A stretch of DNA of 64,000 nucleotides from VRUE01 sp036271315 (GTDB lineage Bacteria > Actinomycetota > Thermoleophilia > Solirubrobacterales > 70-9), in contig DATBAV010000038.1 of NCBI GenBank assembly GCA_036271315.1, positions 62,001 through 126,000 of the forward strand. The letters run 5' to 3'. A model generated the notes under the pieces. That model did no database searches and had not been told where the DNA came from. It worked only from the letters and a program-made list of their open reading frames with translations. Position 1 is the first letter of the stretch. Every line of letters starts with the position of its first letter. Of the stretch, positions 24,704-35,936 are shown in pieces. The position numbers and the translations under genes were made by a program.

Positions 24704-26169
24704 GCAAGGAGATCGTCGAAGCAGTCAAGGCACTGGAGCAGGAGAAGGGGATCTCCGCTGACAAGTTGATGGACGCGCTTGCCGATGCGCTCCTCTCCGC
24801 CTACAAGAAGACGCCCGGAGCGGCCAAATACGCCCGCGTCGACCTCGATCACGAAACTGGCGACTTCCTCGTCTTTGAATTGATCCTGCCGCCCGAGCTG
24901 GAGGAGAAGCTGCTCGCCGAGGCCGCCGAGGCGCAGGAGGAGGAAGAGCGCGAAGTCGACCCCGAGACGGGCGAACTGCGCGAGCCCGAAGATCCCGAAC
25001 TCGACCCGGAGATGATCGCCCCCTACGAGGACCAGATCGAGACCCGCGACGTCACCCCCGAAGACTTCGGTCGCATCGCCGCCCAGACGGCCAAGCAGGT
25101 GATCCTGCAGCGGATCCGCGAGGCCGAACGGATGATGATGTTCGAGGAGTACCAGGACCGCGTCGGCGAGCTGATCACGGGAATCATCCAGCAGTCCGAC
25201 AAGCGCTACACGCTGGTCCAGCTGCGCGAGCGGGTCGAGGCGCTGCTACCCAAGTCCGAGCAGGTCTACAACGAGCGCTACGACCACGGCATGCGAGTTA
25301 AGGCCGTGATCACCGACGTCTCCGACTCGACCAAAGGCCCGGCGATCGTCGTCTCGCGGCGCAGCTCCGAGCTGATCAAGAAGCTCTTCGAAATGGAGGT
25401 GCCGGAGATCGCCGACAAATTGGTCGAGATCGTCGGCGTCGCCCGCGAGCCCGGCTACCGCTCGAAGATCGCCGTGATCTCCCATGCCGACGGCGTCGAC
25501 CCGGTCGGTGCCTGCGTCGGCCCGCGCGGCTCGCGGGTGCGCATGGTCGTATCCGAGCTGCGCGGCGAGAAGATCGACATCATTCCCCACAACGACGAGC
25601 CGGCCCGCTTCGTCGCCAAGGCACTTTCTCCGGCCCGCGTGCGCGAGGTGATCGTCGATGACGACGAGCGGCAGGCGACCGTGATCGTGCCTGACGACCA
25701 GCTCTCGCTGGCGATCGGCCGCGATGGCCAGAACGCCCGACTCGCCGCCCGCCTCACCGGCTGGCGGGTCGACATCAAGTCAGAGACCGAGTTCTCCCAG
25801 GAGGACCAGGATGTCGAGTACGAGGGCGAAGAAACCTTCGACGGTCGCTGCATGGCGGTGCTCTCCAACGGGCGTCGCTGCCCCAACGCGGCGATCGAGG
25901 GCTCGACCTACTGCGGTCTGCCCTCGCACCAGGCCCTGAGCCGCTTCGATACCAACCAGATCGCCGTCCTCGCTTCGATCCCTGAGGCGGAAGTCGAAAT
26001 CCTCGCCGATCCCGATGCCGACCAAGGTCAGGTCGATGAGATCGTCGCCAAAGCCGAATCCGAATTCGTCGAGGAGACTCCCGATGAGGCGCCCGAGGAA
26101 TCCGAAGAGGAGCCTCTCGCTGAGCAGGCGGAAGCCGAACCAGTTGCCGAGGAGGCAGAGCAAGCGTAG
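24700..26169 (+). CDS. nusA: Transcription elongation factor NusA with C-terminal Cys/His cluster
   Basis: This 489-residue NusA has an N-terminal polymerase-binding domain with an acidic insert (EEEEREVDPETGELREPEDPE), then FGRIAAQTAKQVILQRIREAE, an S1 domain, and two KH domains (VGACVGPRGSRVRMV; SLAIGRDGQNARLAARL). After these comes an unusual C384-x9-C394-x10-C405-x4-H410 cluster (GRCMAVLSNGRRC, GSTYCGLPSH), a helix-hairpin-like stretch and a long acidic tail. Start GTG 24700 overlaps the rimP stop. No ylxR gene lies between nusA and infB. Confidence 0.94.
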   Translation: MSKEIVEAVKALEQEKGISADKLMDALADALLSAYKKTPGAAKYARVDLDHETGDFLVFELILPPELEEKLLAEAAEAQEEEEREVDPETGELREPEDPELDPEMIAPYEDQIETRDVTPEDFGRIAAQTAKQVILQRIREAERMMMFEEYQDRVGELITGIIQQSDKRYTLVQLRERVEALLPKSEQVYNERYDHGMRVKAVITDVSDSTKGPAIVVSRRSSELIKKLFEMEVPEIADKLVEIVGVAREPGYRSKIAVISHADGVDPVGACVGPRGSRVRMVVSELRGEKIDIIPHNDEPARFVAKALSPARVREVIVDDDERQATVIVPDDQLSLAIGRDGQNARLAARLTGWRVDIKSETEFSQEDQDVEYEGEETFDGRCMAVLSNGRRCPNAAIEGSTYCGLPSHQALSRFDTNQIAVLASIPEAEVEILADPDADQGQVDEIVAKAESEFVEETPDEAPEESEEEPLAEQAEAEPVAEEAEQA

Positions 26170-28424
26170 TGGCAAAAAAGCGGGTACATGAGATCGCGAA
26201 AGCGCAGGGGCTGGAGAGCAAAGATGTTCTGGCCGCGCTGAAAAGCGCTGGTATCGAGGCGAAAGCTGCGGCTTCCAGCGTCGACGAGGCCGATGCGTTG
26301 AAGGCGATCCAGGCGGCCAAAGGCAATGGCGGCGCTGCCGCCAGTCCTGCCGAGGCCAAGAAACCCGCGCCCGCCGCACCCTCTAAAGAGGCACCTGCAA
26401 AGGCTGCACCTCCTCAGCAGGCCGCTGCCAAACCCGCTCCGAAGCCAGCTGCCTCCAAAGGGCCTGTTCGCCCGGCCGGTAAAACCGCGGCAGGCGGCGG
26501 AGGCGGCGCAAGTGGCAAAAAGCGACGCGTTGTGATCGATTCACAGGCTGCTCGCCGCGACCAGATGGGTGGGCCGCCACCGCAGCGCCCGCCCCGCCGT
26601 CGCGGCGGACGACGCCGTCGCCCGATGCTGGAGGAGCCGCCGCCCAAAGTCGAGGCGGCCGAGCCTGAGGCGACCAAGGTCCCGGCCGGCGCCACCGTGC
26701 GCGAGGTTGCCGAGCTGCTCGGTCTGGGCAGCTCTGAGGTGATCAAGAAGCTGATGATGATGGGGGAGATGGCGACGCTGACCCAGACCCTCACCGACGA
26801 GTCGATCGCCGCGATCGCCGACGAGTACGACCGCAAGATCGAAATCGTCAGCGCCGCCGACGAGGAGCCCGAGGAACCCGCGTTTGAGGACAGCGACGAG
26901 GAGCTCGCCGACCGGCCGCCCGTGGTCACGATCATGGGCCATGTCGACCACGGTAAGACCTCGCTGCTCGACGCGATTCGTGAGACCGAGGTGGCGGCGG
27001 GAGAGGCCGGCGGCATCACTCAGCACATCGGTGCCTACCAGGTCCACCACGACGATAAGACGATCACCTTCCTCGACACGCCCGGCCACGCCGCCTTCAC
27101 GGCGATGCGCGCCCGCGGCGCCAAGGTCACCGACATCGCCGTGGTCGTGGTCGCCGCCGACGACGGCGTCATGCCGCAGACCAAAGAGGCGATCGATCAC
27201 GCCCGTGCCGCCGACGTGCCGATCCTGATCGCGGTCAACAAGATCGACAAGGAGGGCGCCCAGCCCGACCGCGTCCGCAACGAGCTCGCCGCCGACGGGC
27301 TCACCCCCGAGGACTGGGGCGGCGAAACGGTCTACGTCGACGTCTCGGCCAAGACCCACGAAGGGCTCGACAAGCTGCTCGAGATGATCCTGCTCGTCAC
27401 CGAGCTGGAGGAACTGGGCGCCAACCCCGACGCTCCCGCCTCGGGCACGGTGGTCGAGTCCCAGCTCGATCCCGGCCGTGGCCCGGTGGTCACGATCCTG
27501 GTCCAACGCGGCACGTTGAGTGTCGGCGACTCGCTCGTCGCCGGACCGCAGTGGGGCCGGGTGCGGGCGATGCACGACTTCACCGGTACGCGGGTGCAGA
27601 GCGCCGGCCCCGGGATGCCGGTCGAGGTTCTCGGCTTCGACGGGGTCGCCGACGCCGGCGAGTTCGTCCACGCGGTCGAGAACGACCGCCGCGCCCGCCA
27701 GGAGGCCCAGGAGCGCGCCAACCGGCTCAAGACCGAGCAGCTGGCTCGCCGCCAGGCCCGCAAGGTCAGCCTGGAGGAGGTTTTCTCGCGGGTCCAGGAG
27801 GGCGAGATCAAGGAGCTCAACATCGTGCTCAAGGCCGATGTCGCCGGCTCGCTGGAGGCGCTCCAGGACGAGATCGCCAAGGTTCCCCAGGAGCAGGTCG
27901 GGATCAACATCATCCACTCCCAGACCGGCGGCATCAACGAGTCCGACGTGATGCTGGCCGCCGCCTCGGAAGCGATCATCATCGGCTTCAACGTGCGTCC
28001 CCTGGCCGACGCCCGCCGCGCCGCCGAGCGCGAGGGCGTCGACGTCCGCACCTACTCGGTGATCTACAAAATCACCGAAGACCTGCGCAACGCGATGGAG
28101 GGCATGCTGGAGGCGATCGAGGTCGAGGAGACGCTCGGCGAGGCTGAGGTCAAACAGACCTTCAAGGCCTCCAAGGTCGGTCGCATCGCTGGCTGCATCG
28201 TCAACGAGGGCAAGGTCACGCGCACCGCAAGCGTCCGCCTGGTCCGCGAGGGCACCGTGATCTGGGACGGCAAACTCGGCTCCCTGCGCCGCTTCAAAGA
28301 CAACGTGCAGGAAGTCGAGGAGGGTCAGGAGTGCGGCATCGTCCTCGACGGCTACGCTGACGTCAAGGAGGGGGACATGCTCGAGTTCTACGAGACAAAG
28401 CAGGTCGAGCAGACGCTGGACTAA
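26169..28424 (+). CDS. infB: Translation initiation factor IF-2
   Basis: This 751-residue GTPase places initiator tRNA on the 30S subunit. An N-terminal IF2 helical domain (VHEIAKAQGLESKDVLAALKS) is followed by an Ala/Pro/Lys-rich linker and a basic RRGGRRRR patch. The G domain (GHVDHGKTSLLDAI, DTPGHAAF, NKIDKEG) and beta-barrel domains follow. It starts with the last base of the nusA stop (TAGTG). Length is shorter than in streptomycetes because the linker is short. Confidence 0.97.
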   Translation: MAKKRVHEIAKAQGLESKDVLAALKSAGIEAKAAASSVDEADALKAIQAAKGNGGAAASPAEAKKPAPAAPSKEAPAKAAPPQQAAAKPAPKPAASKGPVRPAGKTAAGGGGGASGKKRRVVIDSQAARRDQMGGPPPQRPPRRRGGRRRRPMLEEPPPKVEAAEPEATKVPAGATVREVAELLGLGSSEVIKKLMMMGEMATLTQTLTDESIAAIADEYDRKIEIVSAADEEPEEPAFEDSDEELADRPPVVTIMGHVDHGKTSLLDAIRETEVAAGEAGGITQHIGAYQVHHDDKTITFLDTPGHAAFTAMRARGAKVTDIAVVVVAADDGVMPQTKEAIDHARAADVPILIAVNKIDKEGAQPDRVRNELAADGLTPEDWGGETVYVDVSAKTHEGLDKLLEMILLVTELEELGANPDAPASGTVVESQLDPGRGPVVTILVQRGTLSVGDSLVAGPQWGRVRAMHDFTGTRVQSAGPGMPVEVLGFDGVADAGEFVHAVENDRRARQEAQERANRLKTEQLARRQARKVSLEEVFSRVQEGEIKELNIVLKADVAGSLEALQDEIAKVPQEQVGINIIHSQTGGINESDVMLAAASEAIIIGFNVRPLADARRAAEREGVDVRTYSVIYKITEDLRNAMEGMLEAIEVEETLGEAEVKQTFKASKVGRIAGCIVNEGKVTRTASVRLVREGTVIWDGKLGSLRRFKDNVQEVEEGQECGIVLDGYADVKEGDMLEFYETKQVEQTLD

Positions 28425-28425
28425 G

Positions 28426-28764
28426 ATGGCCGCTCCTCGCATGCGCCGCATCAACGAGGTGCTTCGCGAGGTGATTGGCGCTGCCATCGCCGAGTTGAGT
28501 GACCCGCGCATCGGCTTCGTAACCGTGACCTCTGTGGAGACAAGCCCGGACCTGCGCGCCGCCAAGGTGCACGTCAGCGTGCTCGGCTCCGAGGAGGAGC
28601 GCGAGGCGACGATGGCTGGTCTGGCCTCCTCGCACGGCGTGCTGCAGGCGAAGATCGCTGCCGAGACGCGGATGAAGCGCACGCCGACCTTGAGCTTCCG
28701 CTACGACGAGACCGTCGAGCAAGGCATGCGCATCAATGAACTGCTGGAGGGGGAGGAGCAATGA
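28426..28764 (+). CDS. rbfA: Ribosome-binding factor A
   Basis: This 112-residue KH-type factor for late 30S maturation carries RINEVLREVIGAAIAELSDPRIGFVTVT and the AAKVHVSVLG strand. Length and position directly after infB are standard. It overlaps nrnA by 4 bp (ATGA). Confidence 0.94.
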   Translation: MAAPRMRRINEVLREVIGAAIAELSDPRIGFVTVTSVETSPDLRAAKVHVSVLGSEEEREATMAGLASSHGVLQAKIAAETRMKRTPTLSFRYDETVEQGMRINELLEGEEQ

Positions 28765-29765
28765 GCGAGGGCGGCGTGGCCACAACGGCGGGCATCGAGG
28801 AGGTCCTCGCCGAGCTGCGCTCGCGCCAGCGCTTTCTGCTCACTGCTCATGAGGGCCCCGACGGCGACGCGCTCGGCTCGCTGCTTGGCATGCACCACCT
28901 GCTCGGCCAGCTCGGCAAGGACTCGGTGATGTTCATGGCGGCGAAGGAGTTCCCACTGCCGATCGAGTACCGCTTCCTGCCGCTGGAGGAGGTCTTCCAC
29001 GAGCCGCCGGCCGACATGGCCGACCGCACCGTGATCTTCCTCGACTGCGGAAACATCGACCGGATGCCGGTCGAGTTCCTCAGCGAGGGCGACAACTTCC
29101 GCATCAACATCGACCACCACCACGACAACACCCGCTTCGGCGACGTCAACCTGGTCGAGGTCGGCGCCTCCTCGACCGCGGAGATCGTCTACGAGCTGGC
29201 GATTGCGCTGGGGGCGGAGATCACGCCCGAGATCGCCGCGGCGCTCTACGTCGGCCTGATCACCGACACCGGCAAGTTCATGTACGAGAACACCAACGCC
29301 CAGACGCACCGGATCGCCGCCGATCTGATCGACGCCGGGGTCGCCGTCGACGACACCTACCGCCGTCTCTACGAGCACGTTCCGATCGAGAAGCTGCGCC
29401 TGCTCTCGCGCGCCCTCGATGGCATCCGGCGCTACTGCGGTGAGCGGCTGATCGTCTCCTACATCACCGCTGCCGATTACGAGGTCAGCGGAGGTGGTGA
29501 GGAGATGACCGAGGGGATCATTGACCACCTGCGCTCGATCGAGGGATGCAAGGTGGCGGCGATGATCCGCGACAAGGGCGATCGCGGCCGCGCCGCACGC
29601 AAGGTCAGCCTGCGCTCCAGCGGTGGCGAGATCGACGTCTCGGCGATGGCCCGCAAGCACGGGGGAGGCGGCCACAAGCGGGCCGCCGGCTTCTCGACCG
29701 ACCTCGAGCTCGACGAGCTAGTCACCTTCCTCTGCGGCGAAGTGAAAACCCAGCTCGGGCCCTGA
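28761..29765 (+). CDS. nrnA: DHH-family oligoribonuclease/pAp phosphatase
   Basis: This 334-residue DHH/DHHA1 phosphoesterase has the N-terminal motif HEGPDGDALGS, DCGNIDRMP, the signature DHHHDNTRFGDVN and the C-terminal DHHA1 glycine motif GGGGHKRAAGFS. NrnA proteins degrade nano-RNAs and dephosphorylate 3'-phosphoadenosine 5'-phosphate. Its place between rbfA and truB is conserved in many Gram-positive bacteria. Confidence 0.93.
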   Translation: MSEGGVATTAGIEEVLAELRSRQRFLLTAHEGPDGDALGSLLGMHHLLGQLGKDSVMFMAAKEFPLPIEYRFLPLEEVFHEPPADMADRTVIFLDCGNIDRMPVEFLSEGDNFRINIDHHHDNTRFGDVNLVEVGASSTAEIVYELAIALGAEITPEIAAALYVGLITDTGKFMYENTNAQTHRIAADLIDAGVAVDDTYRRLYEHVPIEKLRLLSRALDGIRRYCGERLIVSYITAADYEVSGGGEEMTEGIIDHLRSIEGCKVAAMIRDKGDRGRAARKVSLRSSGGEIDVSAMARKHGGGGHKRAAGFSTDLELDELVTFLCGEVKTQLGP

Positions 29766-29767
29766 GC

Positions 29768-30421
29768 GTGGCGACAAAGGGCGCGGGCTCGGTGCTGCTC
29801 TGCGACAAGCCGGCGGGCAAGACCTCGCACGACATCGTCCTCGCCATACGGCGTGAGCGACGCGGCGAGAAGGTTGGCCACGCTGGCACCCTCGATCCGT
29901 TTGCCACTGGTCTGCTCCTGGTCCTGATCGGGCGGGCGACCCGCCTGCAGCGCTTCCTGGTCGAGCTGCCGAAGACCTACGTGGCCCGGGCGCGCTTCGG
30001 CTGGCGCTCCAGCACCGGCGATCCCGACGGCGAGCTGAGCGAGACCGGGCGCACGCCGGACTCGCTGGAGCTGCCGATCGGAACGGTGCGCCAGCGAGTG
30101 CCGATGACTTCGGCCGTGCGAGTGGGGGGAGAGCGGCTCTACCGCAAGGCGCACCGGGGCGAAACCGTCGAGACACCCGAACGGGAGGTCGAGGTCTACC
30201 GCGCCGAGCTGCTCGATAGCGACGCCGAGGGCGCCTCCTACGAGGTCCAGTGCTCGGCCGGCACCTATATACGCACTCTGATCGAGACCCTCGACGACGC
30301 CTACTGCGCCGAGCTGCGCCGCACCGCGATCGGTCCCTTCAAGGTCGAGGACGTGGGGCGGGAGCTGAGCTTGGATCGGATTTCCGATCTGGTGCCGGCC
30401 GCCGCCGAGGCCCTACGATGA
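29768..30421 (+). CDS. truB: tRNA pseudouridine(55) synthase
   Basis: This 217-residue synthase makes pseudouridine 55 in the T loop of tRNAs. The N-terminal DKPAGKTSHD, the catalytic Asp43 in GHAGTLDPFATG, and CSAGTYIRTLIETL are present. It is somewhat short because the C-terminal PUA-like extension is minimal. GTG 29768 follows the nrnA stop by 2 bp; longer frames read nrnA in a wrong frame. Confidence 0.93.
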   Translation: MATKGAGSVLLCDKPAGKTSHDIVLAIRRERRGEKVGHAGTLDPFATGLLLVLIGRATRLQRFLVELPKTYVARARFGWRSSTGDPDGELSETGRTPDSLELPIGTVRQRVPMTSAVRVGGERLYRKAHRGETVETPEREVEVYRAELLDSDAEGASYEVQCSAGTYIRTLIETLDDAYCAELRRTAIGPFKVEDVGRELSLDRISDLVPAAAEALR

Positions 30422-30431
30422 GCGCCCACCC

Positions 30432-31319
30432 GTGAGCATCCAGGTCACCTCACTGCCCGACGCCGAGCCGCGACCGCGCCACGTCGCGATCGGCACCTTC
30501 GACGGCGTTCACCGCGGCCACCAGGCCGTGATCAAGGGCGCCGACACCGTGCTCACCTTCGATCCCCATCCCCTGGAGATCATCCACCCGGCCGCGCTGC
30601 CGAAGCTGATCATGCCCTTCGGGGTCAAGCGCGACGTGATCGAGGGCCTTGGGGTGGACGAGCTGGTCGTCATCCCCTTCGACCAGGAGTTCGCCCAGCG
30701 CAGCGCCGAGGAATTCATCGAGGACGTGCTGATCGCCAAGCTCGGCGCCGAGCAGGTCTCGGTCGGCGAGAACTTTCGCTTCGGCGCCAAGGCCAAAGGC
30801 GACCCCGCCATGTTGGCCGCCCGCGAGGAGTTCGAGACGCGGGTGGTGCCGCTGGTCGAAACCGACGGCGAGACGATCTCCTCGACCCGGATCCGCGCCC
30901 TCGTCGCCGCCGGCGACATGGAGGGCGCCCGTCACTGCCTCGGCGCCCCCTTCATGGTCGAGGGCGAGGTCGTCAGCGGCGACCAGCGCGGCCGCGAGCT
31001 CGGCTTCCCGACCGCCAACATCGTCCCCGACGACCGGCTCGCGATCCCCGGCCACGGCGTCTACGCGGCCTTCGCCAACGGCGTCCCGGCGGCGGTCAAC
31101 GTCGGCGTGCGACCGACCTTCGAGAGCGGCCGCGGGGTGCTGATCGAGACCTACCTGATCGACTTCGAAGGCGATCTCTACGGCACCGAGCTGCGTGTTG
31201 CCTTCGTCGAGCGCCTGCGCGGCGAGAAGCGCTTCGCCAGCGTCGAGGAGCTGATCGCCCAGATGCGGCTCGATGTCGAGGACGCGAAGCGCGTCTGTGC
31301 TAGCTTCCAGCGGCCGTGA
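30432..31319 (+). CDS. ribF: Bifunctional riboflavin kinase/FAD synthetase
   Basis: This 295-residue enzyme has an N-terminal nucleotidyltransferase domain (IGTFDGVHRGHQ, the ISSTRIR motif) and a C-terminal riboflavin kinase domain (LGFPTANI, GVYAAF, VNVGVRPTF). It makes FMN and FAD. The start is the GTG at 30432. TACGAT at 30416-30421, which also contains the truB stop, could give an internal leaderless promoter. Confidence 0.94.
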   Translation: MSIQVTSLPDAEPRPRHVAIGTFDGVHRGHQAVIKGADTVLTFDPHPLEIIHPAALPKLIMPFGVKRDVIEGLGVDELVVIPFDQEFAQRSAEEFIEDVLIAKLGAEQVSVGENFRFGAKAKGDPAMLAAREEFETRVVPLVETDGETISSTRIRALVAAGDMEGARHCLGAPFMVEGEVVSGDQRGRELGFPTANIVPDDRLAIPGHGVYAAFANGVPAAVNVGVRPTFESGRGVLIETYLIDFEGDLYGTELRVAFVERLRGEKRFASVEELIAQMRLDVEDAKRVCASFQRP

Positions 31320-31350
31320 CCTCCGCCAGGAGCACGGTTCTTTTTTCGAG

Positions 31351-31620
31351 ATGAGCCTGACCAAGGAGAAAAAAAACGAGCTGATCGGCAAGTTCGGTCG
31401 CGCCGATGGCGACACCGGCTCCGCCGAGGTCCAGATCGCCCTGCTCACTGAGCGGATCAACGAACTCACCGAGCATCTCCGCGGTCACGCCAAGGATCAT
31501 CACTCGCGCCGCGGCCTGCTGATGCTGGTCGGCAAGCGCCGCCGCATGCTGCGTTACCTCGAGCGCCACGACCTCGAGCGCTACCGAGCCCTGGTCGCCG
31601 AACTCGGCCTGCGCCGATGA
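31351..31620 (+). CDS. rpsO: 30S ribosomal protein S15
   Basis: This 89-residue protein begins SLTKEKKNELIGKFGRADGDTGSAEVQ and contains HHSRRGLLMLVGKRRRMLRYL, diagnostic for S15, which binds 16S rRNA and nucleates the platform. The ATG at 31351 matches the family; the frame opening at 31273 lies in ribF. It overlaps the peroxiredoxin gene by 4 bp, which is unusual because rpsO is normally followed by pnp. Confidence 0.97.
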   Translation: MSLTKEKKNELIGKFGRADGDTGSAEVQIALLTERINELTEHLRGHAKDHHSRRGLLMLVGKRRRMLRYLERHDLERYRALVAELGLRR

Positions 31621-32081
31621 TCTCCGCCGGGCAACCGGCGCCTGAGTTCACTCTCCGCAATCAAGACGGCGAGAAGGTCTCGCTCGCCGACTTTCGCGGC
31701 AAGAAGGTCCTGCTGGTCTTCTACCCGCTCGACTTCAGCCCCGTCTGCAGCGACCAGCTCTCGGTTTACCAAGAGGTCAAGCCGGAGATCGAGGCCAAGG
31801 GCGTGACCATGGTCGGGATCAGCGTCGACAGCGGCTTCGCCCACAAGGCCTTCCAGGAGAAGCTCGGCATCGACACACCGCTGCTGGCGGACTTCGAGCC
31901 CAAGGGCGAGGTGGCGCGCGCCTACGGCGCCTACATCGAGCAGACCGGGCACGCCAACCGCTCGCTCGTCCTCGTCGACGAGGAGGGCACGGTGGAGTGG
32001 GTCCACGAGTCGCCGACGCCACTCGAGATCCCCGGCGCCAACCTGATCTTCGACGCGCTTCAGGGCGCAGAGAGCGAGTAA
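31617..32081 (+). CDS. Peroxiredoxin (BCP/AhpE-like)
   Basis: This 154-residue thioredoxin-fold peroxidase has the peroxidatic Cys44 in YPLDFSPVCSDQ and lacks a clear resolving Cys, as in 1-Cys AhpE-type enzymes. It would reduce hydroperoxides in the cytosol. The ATG overlaps the rpsO stop, so it is embedded in the rpsO-pnp interval. That insertion, with the next two genes, interrupts the common rpsO-pnp arrangement. Confidence 0.9.
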   Translation: MISAGQPAPEFTLRNQDGEKVSLADFRGKKVLLVFYPLDFSPVCSDQLSVYQEVKPEIEAKGVTMVGISVDSGFAHKAFQEKLGIDTPLLADFEPKGEVARAYGAYIEQTGHANRSLVLVDEEGTVEWVHESPTPLEIPGANLIFDALQGAESE

Positions 32082-32086
32082 TCGAG

Positions 32087-33046
32087 ATGAGCTTTGGGCG
32101 GGGCAGAGGATCGTGCCTGGCTGCGCTTACGGCGGGTGCCTGCCTGACGATTGCGGTGAGCCTGGCCCCGGCCAGCTCGGCCGACGTGACGATCGGGGCC
32201 AACGTCACCCAGAGCACCCTCAACTCGGGGACCTGCGGATACAAATTCCCGACGGAACGCCCCTGCACGCTGATAACCAGCGCGGTACCCGGGCAGACGA
32301 TGAACGCGCCATGCGCCGGGACGGTCACCCGCTTTCGCCTCAACGGATTCGTAAGGCCGGCCAACCACTACCGGCTTCGTGTCGTTCGCAGAAACGCGGA
32401 CGGAAGCTTCACCGGGACCGCGAGCAGCGCCCAGGTGTCGATCGCGAGCGAAGGCGTCAACGAATACGCGACGAGCTTGCCGATCGCGGCGGGGGAACAG
32501 ATCGGCATTGACTTCCTGGACTCAACCGAAGAGTTCGGCCTGCGCTGGGTCGAAAGCCCCGGAGTCGGCGCTGCCTACTTCTACGCATTCCCGGCCGACG
32601 GCGGTTCCGCTTTTCCCACCGGTCCCGCCACGTTCTACTACCTCTTCAATGCCGATATCGCTTGCGCGCCTGCGAATCCAGCTCCCGGGCCAGCGCCGGC
32701 ACCTAGCAACAAATTCAAAGTTGTGAAGCTAAAAGCGACGACTTTGACCCTCGAACTCGCCTCCGCCGGCGCGGTGACCGTCACCGACGCAAGCGCCAAG
32801 GCCAAGGCGAAAGCCTCCGCCTCAAAAAAGGCCAAGCCGAAGCTGTTGAAGCCGTCGAGCGCAAGCGGTGGCCCCGGCCAGGCTCAAGTCAAGCTGAAGC
32901 TGACCGGTGCCGCGAAAAAGACGCTGAAAGCGAAGGGCAAGGTCAAGGTGAAAGCCAAGATCACCTTCACGCCGACCGGTGGCACTGCTTCGACTCAGGT
33001 CAAAACCCTCACGGTCAAGACGCCGAGGCCGAAGCCCTCCAAGTAG
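32087..33046 (+). CDS. Secreted protein with Lys-rich C-terminal beta domain
   Basis: This 319-residue protein has a signal peptide (basic RGRGS, hydrophobic core, cleavage near PASSADV). A beta-rich exported domain with paired Cys (SGTCGYKF, ERPCTL, APCAG, IACAP) follows, then a Pro/Ala linker and a Lys/Ala-rich C-terminus ending in TFTPTGGTASTQVKTLTVKTPR. Its function is unknown. The C-terminal type resembles domains on many exported proteins of related actinomycetes, which is a recollection and not a search result. It starts 5 bp after the peroxiredoxin stop. Confidence 0.75.
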   Translation: MSFGRGRGSCLAALTAGACLTIAVSLAPASSADVTIGANVTQSTLNSGTCGYKFPTERPCTLITSAVPGQTMNAPCAGTVTRFRLNGFVRPANHYRLRVVRRNADGSFTGTASSAQVSIASEGVNEYATSLPIAAGEQIGIDFLDSTEEFGLRWVESPGVGAAYFYAFPADGGSAFPTGPATFYYLFNADIACAPANPAPGPAPAPSNKFKVVKLKATTLTLELASAGAVTVTDASAKAKAKASASKKAKPKLLKPSSASGGPGQAQVKLKLTGAAKKTLKAKGKVKVKAKITFTPTGGTASTQVKTLTVKTPRPKPSK

Positions 33047-33091
33047 GGAGATCCGGCTCTCGGGCTGGACTGTCCCTGTCAGGCTGTCGGC

Positions 33092-33532
33092 GTGAGTGAG
33101 CTGACCAGCGCCGCGGTCCCGCCCGCGGGCCCCGGGGACCATCGGCGCGGCGAGGGGCCGGAGCTGATCGTCTACGCCGACCTCGGCTGCCCGCACTGCG
33201 CCTCGGCCTGGCTGGAGATCGGCGGACGCGAGGCGACGATCGTCTTCCGTCACTTCCCGGTCGCCAGCAAGCACCCGCGCTCGCCGGCCCTGCACGCCGC
33301 CGCCGAGGCCGCCGGCCTGCAGGGCCGATTCTTCGAGATGGTCGACTCCCTCTACGGGGACCGCGCCCACGTCGACGACCCGCACCTCTGGCAGCGGGCC
33401 GAGCGCCTCGGGCTAGATCTCGACCGCTTCGAGGCCGACCGTCGCTCCGCTGCCATCGAGGATCGCGTCCGCCGCGACTTCGAATCCGGCATCCGCGCCG
33501 GGGTCACCGCCACCCCCGCGGTCTTCGCTTGA
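33092..33532 (+). CDS. DsbA-like thioredoxin-fold protein, short C-terminus
   Basis: This 146-residue thioredoxin-fold protein has a CPHC active site (ADLGCPHCASAW), VIFRHFPV-like strand (IVFRHFPVASKHP) and the helical insert of the DsbA family. It ends right at the cis-Pro motif (ATPAVFA), where family members normally continue about 20 residues through the last strand and helix. No signal peptide is visible, so it is probably cytosolic. The GTG start is weakly supported. It may be a C-terminally truncated gene. Confidence 0.7.
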   Translation: MSELTSAAVPPAGPGDHRRGEGPELIVYADLGCPHCASAWLEIGGREATIVFRHFPVASKHPRSPALHAAAEAAGLQGRFFEMVDSLYGDRAHVDDPHLWQRAERLGLDLDRFEADRRSAAIEDRVRRDFESGIRAGVTATPAVFA

Positions 33533-33586
33533 GCGACGCTTGTTACTCTCTCTCGCGAAAGAGAACGTGAGTTCTGAAAGCAGATG

Positions 33587-33614
33587 GCCACCATCCGGGT
33601 GGCCGGAGGTAGGA
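33587..33614 (+). promoter_or_regulatory. pnp leader hairpin and ribosome site
   Basis: GGCCACC (33587-33593) pairs with GGTGGCC (33599-33605) around a 5-nt loop; GGAGGTAGG follows immediately as ribosome site. A smaller upstream hairpin (CTCTCTCGCGAAAGAG) lies near 33548-33563. In other bacteria pnp is autoregulated through a double-stranded leader cut by RNase III, and this leader has a suitable shape. Confidence 0.5.
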
Positions 33615-33621
33615 CAACTAA

Positions 33622-35874
<2,253 letters not shown>

Positions 35875-35936
35875 CCATTGAGCGCTGAGCTGAAAAACAC
35901 CAGTTGCGCTCTGCGCCGCCCCCGAGGAGTCAGACG

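Noticed and set aside
26541..28682. 713-codon open frame antisense to infB
   Set aside because: Same composition artefact; IF-2 on the plus strand is fully supported by motifs.
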